From Polytrichum commune (Eukaryota; Streptophyta; Polytrichopsida; Polytrichales; Polytrichaceae): a stretch of DNA of 64,000 bases. This document shows, piece by piece, positions 35,424 through 47,858 of this stretch. The notes beneath the pieces were generated by a model. That model was not told the origin of the DNA and searched no databases. It saw only the letters and a list, made by a program, of their open reading frames with translations. Every line of letters starts with the position of its first letter. The first letter of the stretch is position 1. The stretch lies in assembly GCA_950295325.1 (NCBI GenBank), contig OX485803.1, positions 61,023,554 to 61,087,553 of the forward strand, written 5' to 3'. A program made the translations under genes and the position numbers.

Positions 35424-37500
35424 GATGGTGAAAATGACGACGGCGGTCATCCACTATCCAATGATTTGTTGAATGTGGAAGAGACTATGTCTCATATGCG
35501 AAATTTGCAAAATACCAACTTCAATTCTTTGATTGGAGGACTTCGTATGAAGTTGTTTTCAAAGTCAAAATTCTCAATCCCTCTTTCTCGGTTAATACCG
35601 TTGCCTGTTGTGAAGCCAATCTTGGAAATCGATGTCCAATTTTTGGAGAATGAATTTGTGCATGGTTATAGGAAGGCTGATAGGGTATTATATGTATCTT
35701 CATATGACAAAGATGGAAATACTATGGATATTCGGGATACAGACACTTGGGGAAAACACTGACAATCTTCCAACAAATCATTTGAGGAAATCCTTAAGAA
35801 TGACAAATATTTTGAAAGGTTTTGTGGTAAAATGTTTTTTGTTTAGAAGGATAACCATCGGGTGACATCTTGGCGCCGCCATATCGATAGGTTGCATGGA
35901 AAAGATAGAGAGTGACATTATTCTGTTGATTGTATTGAACTTGAATCAATTTGTTCGGTGGCCATTCTTCTAAATGCTATGCATGATGTGAACATGTATG
36001 TTTCATGGTCAATGTTTTAAAAAAAAAAATTAGTTTATGATTATCAAATTATAAAAGTATTTGATATTTTTTTGTCACGTTTTTTAGGTCTACGGAATCA
36101 GATCATGTTAAGACAAATTTGGTTCACAAACTCCATCGTGTCCAAAATTTTGGAATCAGGAAGTTGGAGGAATTTAAAGATCTTCTTACCACTGATCAAT
36201 ACACCAAGTGTTTGAAGAAATGTGGAAAGGGAACTTGGTATACTTTCACTTTGGAAGCCTATAGTCAATTTCTATAGAAGGTGGGTATTCTAATTCATGG
36301 TAAGCCTTATTATTGAAGATATTTTTACTAATGAAACTTTATCTAATTCTTATTTTTTGTTTATGTAGCGTGAGATAGTTTCTATGACCGAAGAGGCATC
36401 TCGTAAATACAATGAGAAACTCCACTTCAATCAAAGACAACAAAAGGTATTTGGGATGTCATGCCGAATGCAACAAAAAAACAATATCATGAATTCATAA
36501 AAAAACATTTGAAAAACTTCTCGCTGTCGCAAATCCAGCCAATAGATTCGTCTTCTTGGATGGGGTAAGTCATTATATTTTTCTATGTAGCATTCATTTT
36601 GGTATTCTATATGAGAGTTTTTGACTATTTTCACCTTCCATTTCGCAAATCAATAAACATTTTGGAGATCACTCCGAGCCTACCATGACCCTAGAGAAAT
36701 TGCAAATGATTGCAACTGCTCTAGTGGAATCAATCTTCAAAATCAAATGATTGAGGTGGTGGAATTCTAGCGATATGTCTCATGAATCTCTGCACTTCCC
36801 ATTGGGAGATATCATGGAAAAAGAACTTGAAAAAATGATTGATCAAAGCGTCATTCTGGGCCCAAGTTTTCCCTCATCCTTAAATGTCTACGTGTTTTTA
36901 TATCAAATTTTTAATGTGTTATGATTTGTTCAATGGTCATGATGCATATGTGTCATTTTGCAGTTGGAAGATGGTTTTGTGAAACAATTTGAGGATATAG
37001 AAAAATAAATGAATGTCAAGATTCTTTGGAGCGCACATATACTTAGGCCTACTAAGTACATTGAAAAATGGTGCATTATGCTTTGGACAAAAATATTCCG
37101 GCCTTTTTTTGGTGGCATGAGTGCATTTACAAAATCTAGTATATTTAGTAAAGTTTATGGTGGAGGCATTGCTATCAAACGAGTGGTATTCGTGTATTCT
37201 ATCTTTTTTTGTTTTATAGCTTCAATTATTTCATCGCATGCTTGAAGTTTGCCTTGAAGTAATTAATTCGCTAACTTCAATCAATTTGTTATTTTGTATC
37301 AAAGGTACATAAAGAACGAGTTATTGGCTTCAAACGCCATCTCCTTGGGCTCCATTCCAAGTTGTTTTTCTTCATGGGCTGACAAATCTAGTGACCTTTG
37401 CATTTTTACGGCAACCCAGATAATAATATCAGAATATGTCATTTTGCAGTCTTGTTCATAATTTATTGAGTGTCATCTTACATTTTGTTCAAGTGAAGAG
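35424..37500 (+). pseudogene. N-terminal half of unfamiliar multi-exon gene family (degraded)
   Basis: Several plus-strand exon-like blocks separated by AT-rich introns. The first (35424-35761) follows a TTTCAG acceptor and includes NVEETMSHMRNLQNTNFNSL and LPVVKPILEIDVQFLENEF. A second starts near 36089 (after TTTTTAG) with DHVKTNLVHKLHRVQNFGIR. A third near 36369 reads REIVSMTEEASRKYNEKLHF. A later block near 37021 reads WSAHILRPTKYIEKW. The blocks look like former protein-coding exons (even composition, acceptor and donor sites at their ends), but the set is interrupted several times, so it is probably not expressed as one intact protein. I do not recognise a named domain in this half. The methyltransferase-like part follows directly. 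Confidence 0.55.
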
Positions 37501-37570
37501 GAGGAGCTCAAGAAACAGTCATATCCAATAGACTTGCTCCTGATGATGTTAACATGATAACAATGAGGAT

Positions 37571-39279
37571 GTGTGTGTGGTGAAAGTAGTCAAACCGGAC
37601 GGAAAAACTAAACGTAAGCGTGGCTTAAAGGTAGATGAGGCTAATCCAACATCTTCATCTCAAACTGGTATTATAGCACGCAATTCTAGTTCTTCAACAT
37701 CTACACCTAGCACTCATGGCAATAATGGACCTAAGTTTTCTACCATTTCGAGATCACTACGATCTCAACATGTGTCAAAAACCATTGTCAATGGTGCTTC
37801 ACCTTCTGGGCCAATTTCTTCAGTGATGTTGGAGAAGATTTCAATACAAACACTAATGGAGAATGGTAGTCATGAGAATTCGTTAATGTTGAAAATATTC
37901 GAATTTGTGACTAAGGTTAGTATACTGAACATTGAACTTATTTTTATTTTATAAAGTATGGTGTTGATTTTAGAACATGCTTTGGACTTGAGTGTAATTA
38001 TTGTTTTTTGGTTCTTTTGATAGGTGGGTTCCGGACGCAAGAAGAGGGTTTCTTCAGAGGATTGTAGTTTTGGAGGTTTTGATCTTATTATTGCAGATTT
38101 GCCAGAAGGTTTACCTGTACCTAACGTTTCATATCCTCCACATGTAATCCTAGCTTGGAACGACCACAAGAGAAAGAACATTGAGGCTCTATTTGAATTT
38201 GCATGTGCATATCTCACTGATGATGGCCCCTTGCTTTTGTTTGTCCCTGAGAAGAAACATATCAGAGACGATGTAAGGATATTCGCAGCCTCCTATGATT
38301 TTTATCACGAAAAGATTGGTAGGGCTTCAACAAGTTGCATTTGTGTTATCCACTTGACACGTCGTTGACGGTATACATTAAACTCTATTATTTATTACTT
38401 CGATTTCTACTTTCTCATTGTATTGTAATGTTTTTTTCCTCAATTTTGCAATCGATTCCCCCACTAAAGATTTTCTTGTGGTTTATAGACTCGCCGTTTT
38501 CACATCATGTTGTTTCTTCGTTCTACTCCCAAGTCGGAGTTTGTTTTTTTAAAAAGAAACGTAAATACTGAAGTGGATGTGGAGGCCTTAGATGTGTTCT
38601 TCAATCTCACATCGGTGAGCACTCAACTCATGAACGGAAAAGTGCCATGGAGAGGTGGTAGGGAGAAGGACTCGGAATTCATGCAAATCTTAATAGAGGC
38701 TTTAACAACCCCCGCATCGGTTGTCCTCGATGCTTACGCATCTACAAGTCGGTTTATTTCTTACTCAAGGACCTATTATATCATCTCTCAATGTGTTTAA
38801 TGAAGTCACTATAGTGTTGTCAGTGGTTTTTGCAAATTAACTGACATTGCAACATTTCATTGGTAGGTGCATCTATTCATGCTTGCAGAAATAGTGGCCG
38901 CCATCTAGTTGCATACGAGGAAGATTATGCATTGTTTGATGCCATTCTATCCCCATTAAGTGATCCACTACCAACTACTAGTGTAGGTGGATTTATGCCA
39001 CATAATGCCTCCATCGATTCCGATGAAGAGCCTGTTAAGAAAGTTGCGAGAAAAAATCGATTAAGTACGTAAGTTTTTAATTTCTCCATATTGTTTGCTA
39101 ACTTGGCCTCCAATGTCTGGTATGTGTGCACTAGAAGTCTAACACTTATGATTTTATTTCGCAGAAAAAAGAACAACATGACTTCATCTCCGAATATGGG
39201 TTTGCCAATATATGCTGAAAATGTTGCTCAAATCATGGCAAGATCAGTGACGCCAACACCTCGCTGTATGTCTGCATAA
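37571..39279 (+). pseudogene. Amino-methyltransferase-like C-terminal half, multi-exon
   Basis: Exon-like blocks: 37571-37915 (Ser/Thr-rich linker, ends CTAAG|GTTAG); from 38024 (TGATAG|GTG) to about 38360; about 38489-38750; about 38867-39067; and 39164-39279. The second block has FDLIIADLPEGLPVP and then CAYLTDDGPLLLFVPEK. The third and fourth have PASVVLDAYAST and GASIHACRNSGRHLVAYEED. This order (a DPPY-like motif, then a far-downstream DxFxGxG-like motif with GRxxxGxExD) is that of beta-class N4/N6 amino-methyltransferases (PF01555 type). Here the catalytic (D/N/S)PP(Y/F) reads DLPE, so catalysis in the usual way is doubtful. Substrate, origin and activity are unknown. Assignment rests on motif reading only. 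Confidence 0.55.
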
Positions 39280-41817
39280 ATTGCCCGTAACCCGTACATA
39301 GATGATGAGGCGATTCAATGCGATGATCTAAATGATTAAGCTAAATTAGTTTAGGGACATTTAGGTAGTTGTCAATACCATCCACTATGTGTTTGATTGG
39401 ATTGGATATGAGTGGATTGGATATTATTTGGTTGGATGTGTGACAAAGTTTGGATTCATCATTTTAAATTACCACCATTAGTGAACATTAAATTGTGTGA
39501 GCAATTTCCTCTTATTCCTGAACCCCATATCCTAAAACTTAATTACCTCCATCAATTCATTTTTCAAACTTACATGAATTTTAGAAATACAGTTCAAAGC
39601 AATACTTGGAAGGTGCTCGCATTGATATTACAATTGGATGTTGAATCCAACAACAATATTAAAATTCTTTTTCAAACCCTCAAGCCAAGCTTGCAGTTGT
39701 TGAATTTAAAAATAGAGTTAGGCATTCATGAGGATAATTACATTTTTTAAAACTCTCCATTAATTTTATTATAGATTTTTTTTAATTATTTATGCCAAAA
39801 TACCACGGATATAGGGTACTAGTGCGTGTATTTCCAAAAATCTTTCCTCACTCACCGTTCACAAGTTACTGCTCATCGCTCACCGCTCACATGATAGCAC
39901 TCCCCTATTAAACTTGAATTCTATGAAGGAAAAAATCATAAACATATGAAAAAACACATTGATCTACAAAGCCAAGCAATTTATGTTGACAATTTTTATT
40001 TCAAGAAAAGTCTACATATTTTAGAAGATGCTCCCATCCCTTGATATTAGAGTAGGTGTCCTAGGTGATAAAGTTCATCATAAATAGCATGCCTTCTAAT
40101 ATACTTATTCCAATAGACGAGTTTTAACAAGAGCAAATTTGGCCTTGTGATGGACTCCAAGTCATGTTTAGAAGAGAATACGGGAGCCATAACCACACAC
40201 AACCGGAATGAGCATAATGCAAAGAAATCACTACAGTTAGGTTTTTGCTATGATCTCTTGAACAACCAAAGAGAACAATCCAAGGTATTAAGTCTCAAGG
40301 AAGATTGATCTAGTGTCTATAAGGATTATTGTCGCATTGGATTAAGGTTTTTAACAACAGTTTATGTTTCTTTACTCCTTCATTCATTTCTTAACAGGTT
40401 AAGAGACCCTTTCAATGATTCATTAGTGTTTCTTCCATCATGTGTGATTTAGCCCTATATATGGACTTTTATTACTCTATTATCATGCATACTCTATGTC
40501 TTCTAACATCAAGGTGCAATGCAGGATAGACACCTCTCACATGTCTTTCTCTCTCTCTTGATCATCAATCGTGGCCACCGACATGTAGGTGGACTCAAAC
40601 GCTACAATTGAAATGATACGATTTTAGAGGATGAGCCAATGCTTATGTTCATCATCATGATGGCAATGTGTGCTAATAGATCGGACTTCTTCAAACTGAA
40701 TGAAATGGGTGATGAATCAATGATGGGAAGCTAGGGCATAGTCAATCATACCCAAAGTGTGTGCATGATATTTGTTTTATATGCATTCCATTCTTTCTTT
40801 TTTAAGACAGTCACTAATTTCACCATTCTTAAGTAGGATGAATTGCATGGACTTGTTATTTTCATCAATACTTTCCATGTCCGTTTTGTTGGTGAAGTGC
40901 ATAAGCTCACCAATTGACCTATAAAGTTGTCTCTTCAATCAGGTCTTTGAACTTTATTCTATACTTGAGGCATGATAATGTGTCAGTCCATGAATTTTTT
41001 TAAGGAAATGGTCTGAGTTGGCTATTGAATGATGATGCAATCTTCATCATTTCGTGTACAAACCTCACCTTTGAATCCAAAATGCGATGGTCTACTGTGG
41101 TTGAATATGTACGTCTTGCCTCTTATATATTTTCATAAGCATTGATATCGTTGATCAAATGCTTATAAATATCCGTAAGTCATGGGACAATCTTCTCTAA
41201 TCTAAGTGGTTCAATCGTAAAGAAAAAATACATTGCATAAATAACACCGTCATCGCTTACGGATGGTTGGTCATGTATATCAATTTTGGGTATCATGATG
41301 CTCGGGGAGGTCACTAGCGAAAATCGTAGAAACAACGTGCAATAAAAAAATAGGGTTTAATATGTTCATTATAGATGATTTTTTCCCAAAACATACATAT
41401 AACATAGGGGTTTTTTAAATAATGAAACATGTTTACATGTAAATTACCATCACATATAATGGTCTCTTTTATCTAGTCAGCACATGTAAAATAGCGTGGA
41501 AACAATTACTAGAGGTAGCGGGTCTAGGGTAGGGTCTATACTAGTGGATGAAAAGAGGTAATTTTCTATTGAAAAATCTTGGATGGATGACTTTGCATGC
41601 TAGATGGCTTGAATGTTACTGAACCAACGTATCCAATGTGGAGTTAATGTTCTCTACCTACCTGCCGGGAGAGAAAATCTCAGTGTATTGTTTGAATTGC
41701 AATCTTCTTTCCAATTTTCTTTGGCAATATAAGTAAAATAGGGTATTTTTAAATGATTCCTCCAAAATTTTATAATTACTGATAAGGTGTATTAAAATAC
41801 AAACATTTACCTTTATT
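39280..41817. other. Gene-poor stretch
   Basis: The first part is probably the 3' flank of the preceding gene. On the minus strand about 40930-41240 has long coding-like pieces (for example KVRFVHEMMKIASSFNSQLR), but it is broken and unrecognised. It may be the remnant of an old element or gene. Confidence 0.4.
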
Positions 41818-43690
41818 TTGAAAAATACCATACCTAATAATTGTTTTTGCAAGATATGTCTTGTGTATTCTCATGATGTGCATGGGTCTAGCTTGTGGCG
41901 GGTGCAGATTCCTTTGCCCTCCTTGAAAGCAGGGTGGCTCACAACCGCTCCTAATGGAAACTCACTTGCTCCTCACAATACTTGGGAGCGATTGTGGTAT
42001 GTTCTTGACCATGAAGCAGTCTTTGAGGTATGTAGATTGTTGTCTGTTCCAAAAGAGTGTAGAGCACATTGTTGCAACATTTGCCCCTGCAAGGTGCTTG
42101 AAAATAGTTCTAAACATGTGCCAAAAATCCTTCATGGCAAGATTTTTGAGTACTTTGTTTATCATCTGGCTTGGTTAGATTATTTACCATGACCCCCCGA
42201 TATGCATGAAAGGCTTATGGGAACAAATATATGACGCATTGAAGTTACGAGGAGTAGACAACTCAAAAGAGGAATCGTTCAACAATCTGTGTGAATTTCT
42301 AGACGTTCTAAGTGTCATATAATGATTTGTGTTGGGTGGCTATGAAAGCATCCCTCTGAGTAGGTGAATGCTTCACTATTAATTGAATGAACATTTTCTA
42401 CTTTGAGTTCTTCCAGAGCTTCCTTGCTCCAGTCACAAATGATTGACTCAATGGAAATGTTTGGGTATGCTTTGGTTTTAATACAATTTTTAACTTCATT
42501 TCACCTTGCAAATTTCGAAGGTCGACCGAAAAGTTGTAGCAGCTCACAGCTACTCGAAGCACTCCCATTCATACACAGAAACTCACGATGCTCCTTCTAG
42601 GCCCTCCCTCTTGAGACTGGAAATGGAGGACATTGTATTCATGGCTCCTTGTTCAGACCACTATCCATCACTCTTGGCATGTTGCATTTGGGGAAAAGGC
42701 ATTGACTTGTTTGACGTAACATTGGATGATTTGGCGCGAGCAATTATCCAGATGTCCTGGTACTCCAATTACTCCAATTTCTTGGACTTTGTCAAGTCAT
42801 AGAATAGAGGTATTGATCAGATGGAATTGTTGTGGCATGCCATGCATTGTCACCACAATGTCATTTTCATAGTGAGGGTTGTTGACAAGCATGTGCCACA
42901 ACTCCATGATCGAGTGCCTCATTTGGAAGGGGAGATGGAGTTTGGATCTACATAGCAAAGCCTCTCATATGAACTGGATGATGCTAATGATTCACATCGA
43001 CCAAATATGATTATCTTCAATATGCAAAAAATACCCAAAACCTTTGCACACCTCAACCCTCTCTGACACATAATGTAATAGAAACTCAGTTGTCCATTGC
43101 ACAATGGCATATTTCACGTACTAACAAGGGCTACAATGTGAAGTGCTCTGCCATCATAGCAATAACCGATGAGAAGTGCAAGAATCTCATTGGTGGCGAT
43201 ACTCCGACACCATGTTATGAAGGCCCTTATAAATTGCCAAAGAGTCAAAACCAAAACTGCATTGGTTTTGTGCAGATGATTTTGGGATGTATGTGATGGG
43301 CATAGTACATGACGTTGTACTTTGTAAGCCAACTATCCCTCTTGTTTGGCCTGTGAAAAAGGGAACCAATTTGACAACTATTGGTGGTTTCTTATTGGAG
43401 ACAATAGATGAGAAGGCTACATTGTCCCCTATGGAGGAGGTCTCCAGCCAGCATACCAACTCTAAGTTGGATGATACACATCCCACAATGCATGACAACA
43501 AAACATTTTGTCAAGTGCAACCCACAACATACTATTTTACAAAAATGGATTTTGGACGCTTTATGGTTGCAACTACATCCTGGGGATTACATCTTGGGAA
43601 CTTGTCAACTGTCACAGTCCACTCCATGGTAGGATTTGTGCTATTCTAGTCGAGAAGAAGTCTATGGACGATGAAAACAACTTCTGGCTT
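41818..43690 (+). pseudogene. Degraded multi-exon gene or element of unknown family
   Basis: Plus-strand coding-like blocks: about 41870-42028 (VQIPLPSLKAGWLTTAPNG, ending CTTTGAG|GTATGT), a block near 42203 (GLWEQIYDALKLRGVDNS), 42506-42930 (MEDIVFMAPCSDHYPSLL, VTLDDLARAIIQMSWYSNY) and 43100-43690 (YNVKCSAIIAITDEKCKN, ITSWELVNCHSPLHG). The blocks are interrupted and I recognise no domain. A short stretch around ITSWELV recurs, in opposite orientation, at 48.0 kb, which suggests a dispersed family. No function is assigned. Confidence 0.45.
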
Positions 43691-43831
43691 CTGGTGAGGC
43701 CATGTCGCCCGTGCTTTCTTGACCGTCGGATCTGACCCTCTCCCCTAATCTCCACCGTCCAGTGCCTGTGCAGACAGACAGACAGAGAAGACAGACGGAC
43801 CCTCACTCTTCACCTTCCCGATTCCGATTCT

Positions 43832-45400
43832 CGTCTGTTCGGAGGGACGAGTGAGGAGCGCTTGGGGATATATATTTCGTGTCAGGGACGATGTATTTCG
43901 TGGGTTCTTGATGTTTTGCAGATTCTGTAGTTTTGGGTTAAGGGAGACAGGGTTCGGTGGCTTGCGATTACGCATTGTCTGTTCGGAGTGACGAGTGAGG
44001 AGTGCTTGGGGATTGTTCAATGTCAGTCGACTCATAATTTCGGAGAGGGAGAGAGGGAGAGGGAAGCAGAACTTAGAGTTTCATTAGGGTTATGAATGAG
44101 CTCCAAGGAATTGGGAGTTTGTAACATGAAGGGATTGTTGTTCACATGAGCATTCGGAGGCCGGAGGTGTAGGGGATTGCAAGGGCCTGAAATTGGATGA
44201 GGTATGGTGGATGGAGGGATTGGTTAAGGATTTCCAATGTGTCTTGTTTTTGGATGATGGTCTCGGAATAGATTCGCATGTGTTTCGTTTGTTGCCAAAT
44301 GCATATGAATTGAGTAGACCATGCTGTCGAAAGAATCGAAGCCGGAGAGGGACTGTGATATGCATTTACAGTAATTTGTGAACTAGTTTGGAATCATCAT
44401 ATAGTTAGAAGCACAGAGTTTCCAATGGATTTCTGGTTGAAAGTTTTGGTTAACCTTTGTGGGTGATGTGGCAAAACACACAATGTGTGAGTTGACTTAA
44501 TTGTGTTTCTTCGAAGTAGAGTTTCATTAGGGTTATGTATCATCTCCAATGTTGCTAAGTTGAAATTTGGAGCTTGGAGAGATTGTTGTTGATGTGTAGG
44601 AATCTGTAAGTGCGTGAAGTTCCAAACAGATGAAAATCTACAACACTTTCAATTAGGTAGGCTATTTCATGTGAATTTTCATGTGTTCGGTAGGCCTGTA
44701 GAAGTGAGAGGTTGGTTTATTTGTGTTGGGTTTTGCTGTGTTTTGCCTGGTGCGTGTGAATTTAGTGGATGAGGTTATCGGATTGCATCCGGAGGGGAAT
44801 GTGATCCAATACAGTAATTTAAGTACTCCTTTGTAAACCATCGTAACTTAGATGCACCGAGTTGCCTATATCTCTGGATTGTTTAAGAGTGATGTCTACA
44901 ACGAAGATGTTGATAAACCTTTATGTGGTGATGATGCAGAGCGCATCTTCAAGAGGGTTTAGTACCGATCAGAGAAGTTGTTTGTAAGTCAATGTAAGTT
45001 AGTAGCACATAGGTGCCAAAAGTCTTTGGAATTGTTTTGGAATGATGTCTACATTGAAGATTTTGATAAACCTTTGTGTGATGATGATCCAAAGTATATC
45101 AAGAGGGTTCAGTATCGATCTTAGAACTCGTTTGAAAATTATCGTAATTTAGAGGCACTGAGATGCTAATGTCGCTGGATTGTTTGGGATCGATGTCTAC
45201 ATTGAAGAATTTGATAAACCTCTGTGTGACAATGATCCAGAGCACATCAAGAGTGAATCATCGAAACTTAGAACCATAGAGTTGCCAATGTCTCTGAATT
45301 GTTTCATAGTGATGTCGACATTAGAGATGTTGATAGAACCTTTGTGTGATGATGATGCAGAGCACATCTTAAAGATGGTTCACTATGGACGCTCTCAGAT
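43832..45400 (+). repeat. Degenerate tandem-duplicated leader region
   Basis: Three layers of duplication. CTGTTCGGAGGGACGAGTGA at 43832 recurs at about 43980. AGAGTTTCATTAGGGTTATG at 44075 recurs at about 44520. A unit with GATGTCTACA..GA(A/T)GATGTTGATAAACCT followed by TGTGTGATGATGAT and GAGCACATC occurs four times, at about 44881, 45040, 45181 and 45301 (spacing 120-152 bp). It ends about 110 bp before the 5-oxoprolinase fragment, so it may be an amplified former 5' leader. Confidence 0.75.
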
Positions 45401-45511
45401 ATTGAGATTCTCATTTTGGATCATCTCTTCTGACCTGCGTAATTTTTCAGCCTACTCGAGTGGTGGCCACATAACTCTACACATATACATTGGAGAATCG
45501 AGGAAGAAAAA

Positions 45512-45760
45512 ATGGGGGAGGAGGAACGGAGCAATCGGCAGTTCCGTTTCTGCATTTACAGGGGCGGTACCTTCACTGACATTTATGCGGAAGTGCCAGG
45601 GGAACCCGGCTGGCGGACGGTGAAGCTCTTATCTGTCGATCCATCAAATTATGATGATGCATGTCGCGAAGCAATACGGCGAGTGCTTGAGGAAGTCACT
45701 GGGGAAAAGATCTCTCGCAGGACTCATCGGAATCTTGTAAAAGCATTTCACGGACAGTAA
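45512..45760 (+). pseudogene. OXP1: 5-oxoprolinase N-terminal fragment
   Basis: The frame from ATG 45512 reads FRFCIYRGGTFTDIYAEVPG, then VKLLSVDPSNYDDA and REAIRRVLEEVTGEKI. This closely follows the start of plant 5-oxoprolinase (FCIDRGGTFTDVYAE.., KLLSVDPSNYDDA..IRRILEE). That enzyme opens 5-oxoproline with ATP in the cytosolic gamma-glutamyl cycle and is about 1260 residues long. Here similarity stops after about 65 residues, a stop follows at residue 83, and the conserved Asp of FCIDRGG is Tyr. The rest of the gene is not in the window. It is therefore a truncated copy, or at most a short derived ORF. Confidence 0.88.
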
Positions 45761-45890
45761 AAGCACTTCTTATATTATGGCAGCATTCTTTTCAATTTGG
45801 GTATGCTTTGATTCTAGATTCAGCATTGGGCTGGCCATGTGTGATTTCTTGCAACTTAATTAAAATATATTCTTTGCCTTGACAATTGGT

Positions 45891-46110
45891 ATGAAGTTGT
45901 CACCAGTTAAAGATGAGATCGCAAACTGGTTTCTTTTGTCATCACCATACTGCAAGAATTACGTGTGTTACCCTAAACCTATGCATGAATTGTACGAATT
46001 TGTATCAAAAGAGATGTTGAATGATAATCGGTCATTACAGACAATGCTAGCAGGTGTCAAGCTGGAGGTGATGGTCCCATCAAGCGAAACGCCAGATCAG
46101 GGTCAAATTG
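45891..46110 (+). CDS. Unrecognised exon-like block
   Basis: Open from MKLSPVKDEIANWFLLSS to VPSSETPDQGQI, ending at a good donor (ATTG|GTAGG). It includes YPKPMHELYEFVSKEML and reads like genuine protein, but I cannot name it. It lies between the 5-oxoprolinase fragment and a ClpT-like exon on the same strand and may belong to either patchwork or to a separate captured gene. Confidence 0.4.
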
Positions 46111-46204
46111 GTAGGATTATGTGTTCTCCTCTTGTTTTATGTCGTCATTGATGGGCATTTTGAGTTGAATATTTGATACCTCTCAATTTGAATATCTGCT
46201 ATAT

Positions 46205-46420
46205 GACTGGAACATTTGGGAAGCATGCGGTGGTGGACTTTCAAATGCCGGTTGGTTTTTTCCTCACCGTTGGTTTACTTCAGCAGAGGGTTCTTCTGCT
46301 AAGGAGCTCAGTACAACAATGCTGGTGCTTGGGATTTGGGCTCAAAAAGGTTCAGCTGGTCAAAAAGTACTAGAAAACTTTGGTTTCAATGAGGACAAAA
46401 TTGCTGAGCTTGCTGCTACT
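46205..46420 (+). pseudogene. ClpT-like C-terminal exon
   Basis: 46280-46420 reads KELSTTMLVLGIWAQKGSAG and KVLENFGFNEDKIAEL, ending ACT|GTAAG. This matches the C-terminal Clp-N-like repeat of plastid ClpT1/ClpT2 (LLLGVWSQKDSAGRQILEKLGFNEDKAKE). ClpT proteins stabilise the chloroplast ClpPR protease core. The first Clp-N repeat and the transit peptide are not found nearby; a possible last exon starts at about 46675 or 46714. Probably a gene fragment, although a very divergent intact gene with unseen small exons remains possible. Confidence 0.65.
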
Positions 46421-47858
46421 GTAAGTATTTTCCTTGAAGTTAAGGATTCTGTTGAGACCTATATATTTGCAATTTTATCTGTTGTCTGAAATGTCGGCCT
46501 CTTGGAAAGTGGTTGCTGCATCTCACCGAAGTAGGTAGATCAAATCAAATAACTATATCATGTTCAAGCTCATCCCATTGAGGTAGGTAAATTAAATGAC
46601 GATTCGTCTTGTCTGAAAGCACCAACAACCTGATCATTGCTTGGAGATACCTGATCTTTATGGTATTTTATAGCACCATACTAACCATTCCATTAATGAG
46701 CTTCTTGCAGATGAAGAAGCCAGCAAGGGTAAGAGGCATGTACGAAGAATGATGCAGCACTGCCTGGACGCAATGATTTTGCATTTTTGACCAATCTTGG
46801 GGACAAGGTTATATGTCACTCTGTATAAGTGAGCACAATTGCCGTTCATCGTCTTGAAAACACTGGCCCTGTACTGTATGTTTACTGAGCAACCCACCTT
46901 TCTTCAATGTATATCACTTTCTTTAAGCCTGTGCAAATATTTGAAATCTGCAGATCATTGGAGTTTAACTCTTTGAAGTCTCGAATATTTTTAAGAAATT
47001 GAGAACTTGTGATCATATTTAGCCTGCAACTCTTCTTCCATCTGCTCTTTACCCAAAGGAATGTTTGATAATGAGCATGAAATGCAAGCAGATTATAGAC
47101 GCACGACAGAAAATGCTGTATTTACAGCTACTGGATGTTACATTGTGCAGGCCATTCAGCCCATGTCCTTTGATTGTTGTGAAATTGCCCAAGGAGCCCA
47201 CAGCTTCTGAAGTGAAAGCTGCAAACCATGCACATGATACCTGACTGTACAAATCATTGTTATACATTTGGGGCTTATAGTTCCTTAGATAACAACGAAG
47301 TGTAAATGAAGAGTAGTTGTTGTTTGTTCTGAATAATATGTTCAGAACAATGATCAAATGAAATGAAATTATGGAATTATGTATTTACTTTTTCCTCCAT
47401 TCTTGCAGGTCTGTATTCTCTGTAACCACTATAGAAATAGTGGTGAAGTCGTGTTTCACATAGGTTGAACAATCTTGGCAAAACTATGTGCAGCTCCTAT
47501 GTCAAGCCTTTCACAGTAAAAACTCAATGAGTGACAAAGGACAATTTGTATATCCGATCGCCTGCTTAGAGACTAGGGTGTCCACGGACAAGTGGGAAGT
47601 CGTCTTGTATCCTTTTGAATTTTGGGCTTGTGCGTTTGTGTAGTGGACATTTAGGATTGAATATCTTCATTTGAGCAAAATGGTCAAGAGTATAACATTG
47701 AATCCATTCGTTCTCAACAAGTGCGAACCGCAATACCCATATGCACACTTCCAAACACATCTTAATTGAGATTATTGCAGGCCATCTTATAATGGCTTAG
47801 ATTGTATCAATCATCCCTATGTTAGCTGTGGGCCAGATTTCAATGCCAAGAACAAAAA
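46421..47858. other. No clear gene
   Basis: May include the tail of the ClpT-like fragment (46675-46790). Around 47150-47255 an open stretch (IVVKLPKEPTASEVKAANHA) ends in a stop, but it has no recognisable partner. Otherwise nothing supportable. Confidence 0.4.

Noticed and set aside
40930-41240. Minus-strand coding-like stretch
   Set aside because: Broken, no recognisable family and no borders; noted within the gene-poor entry but not called as a gene.
43832-45400. CRISPR-like appearance of spaced repeats
   Set aside because: Units are long, diverged and unequally spaced, in a plant nuclear context; this is a degenerate tandem duplication.
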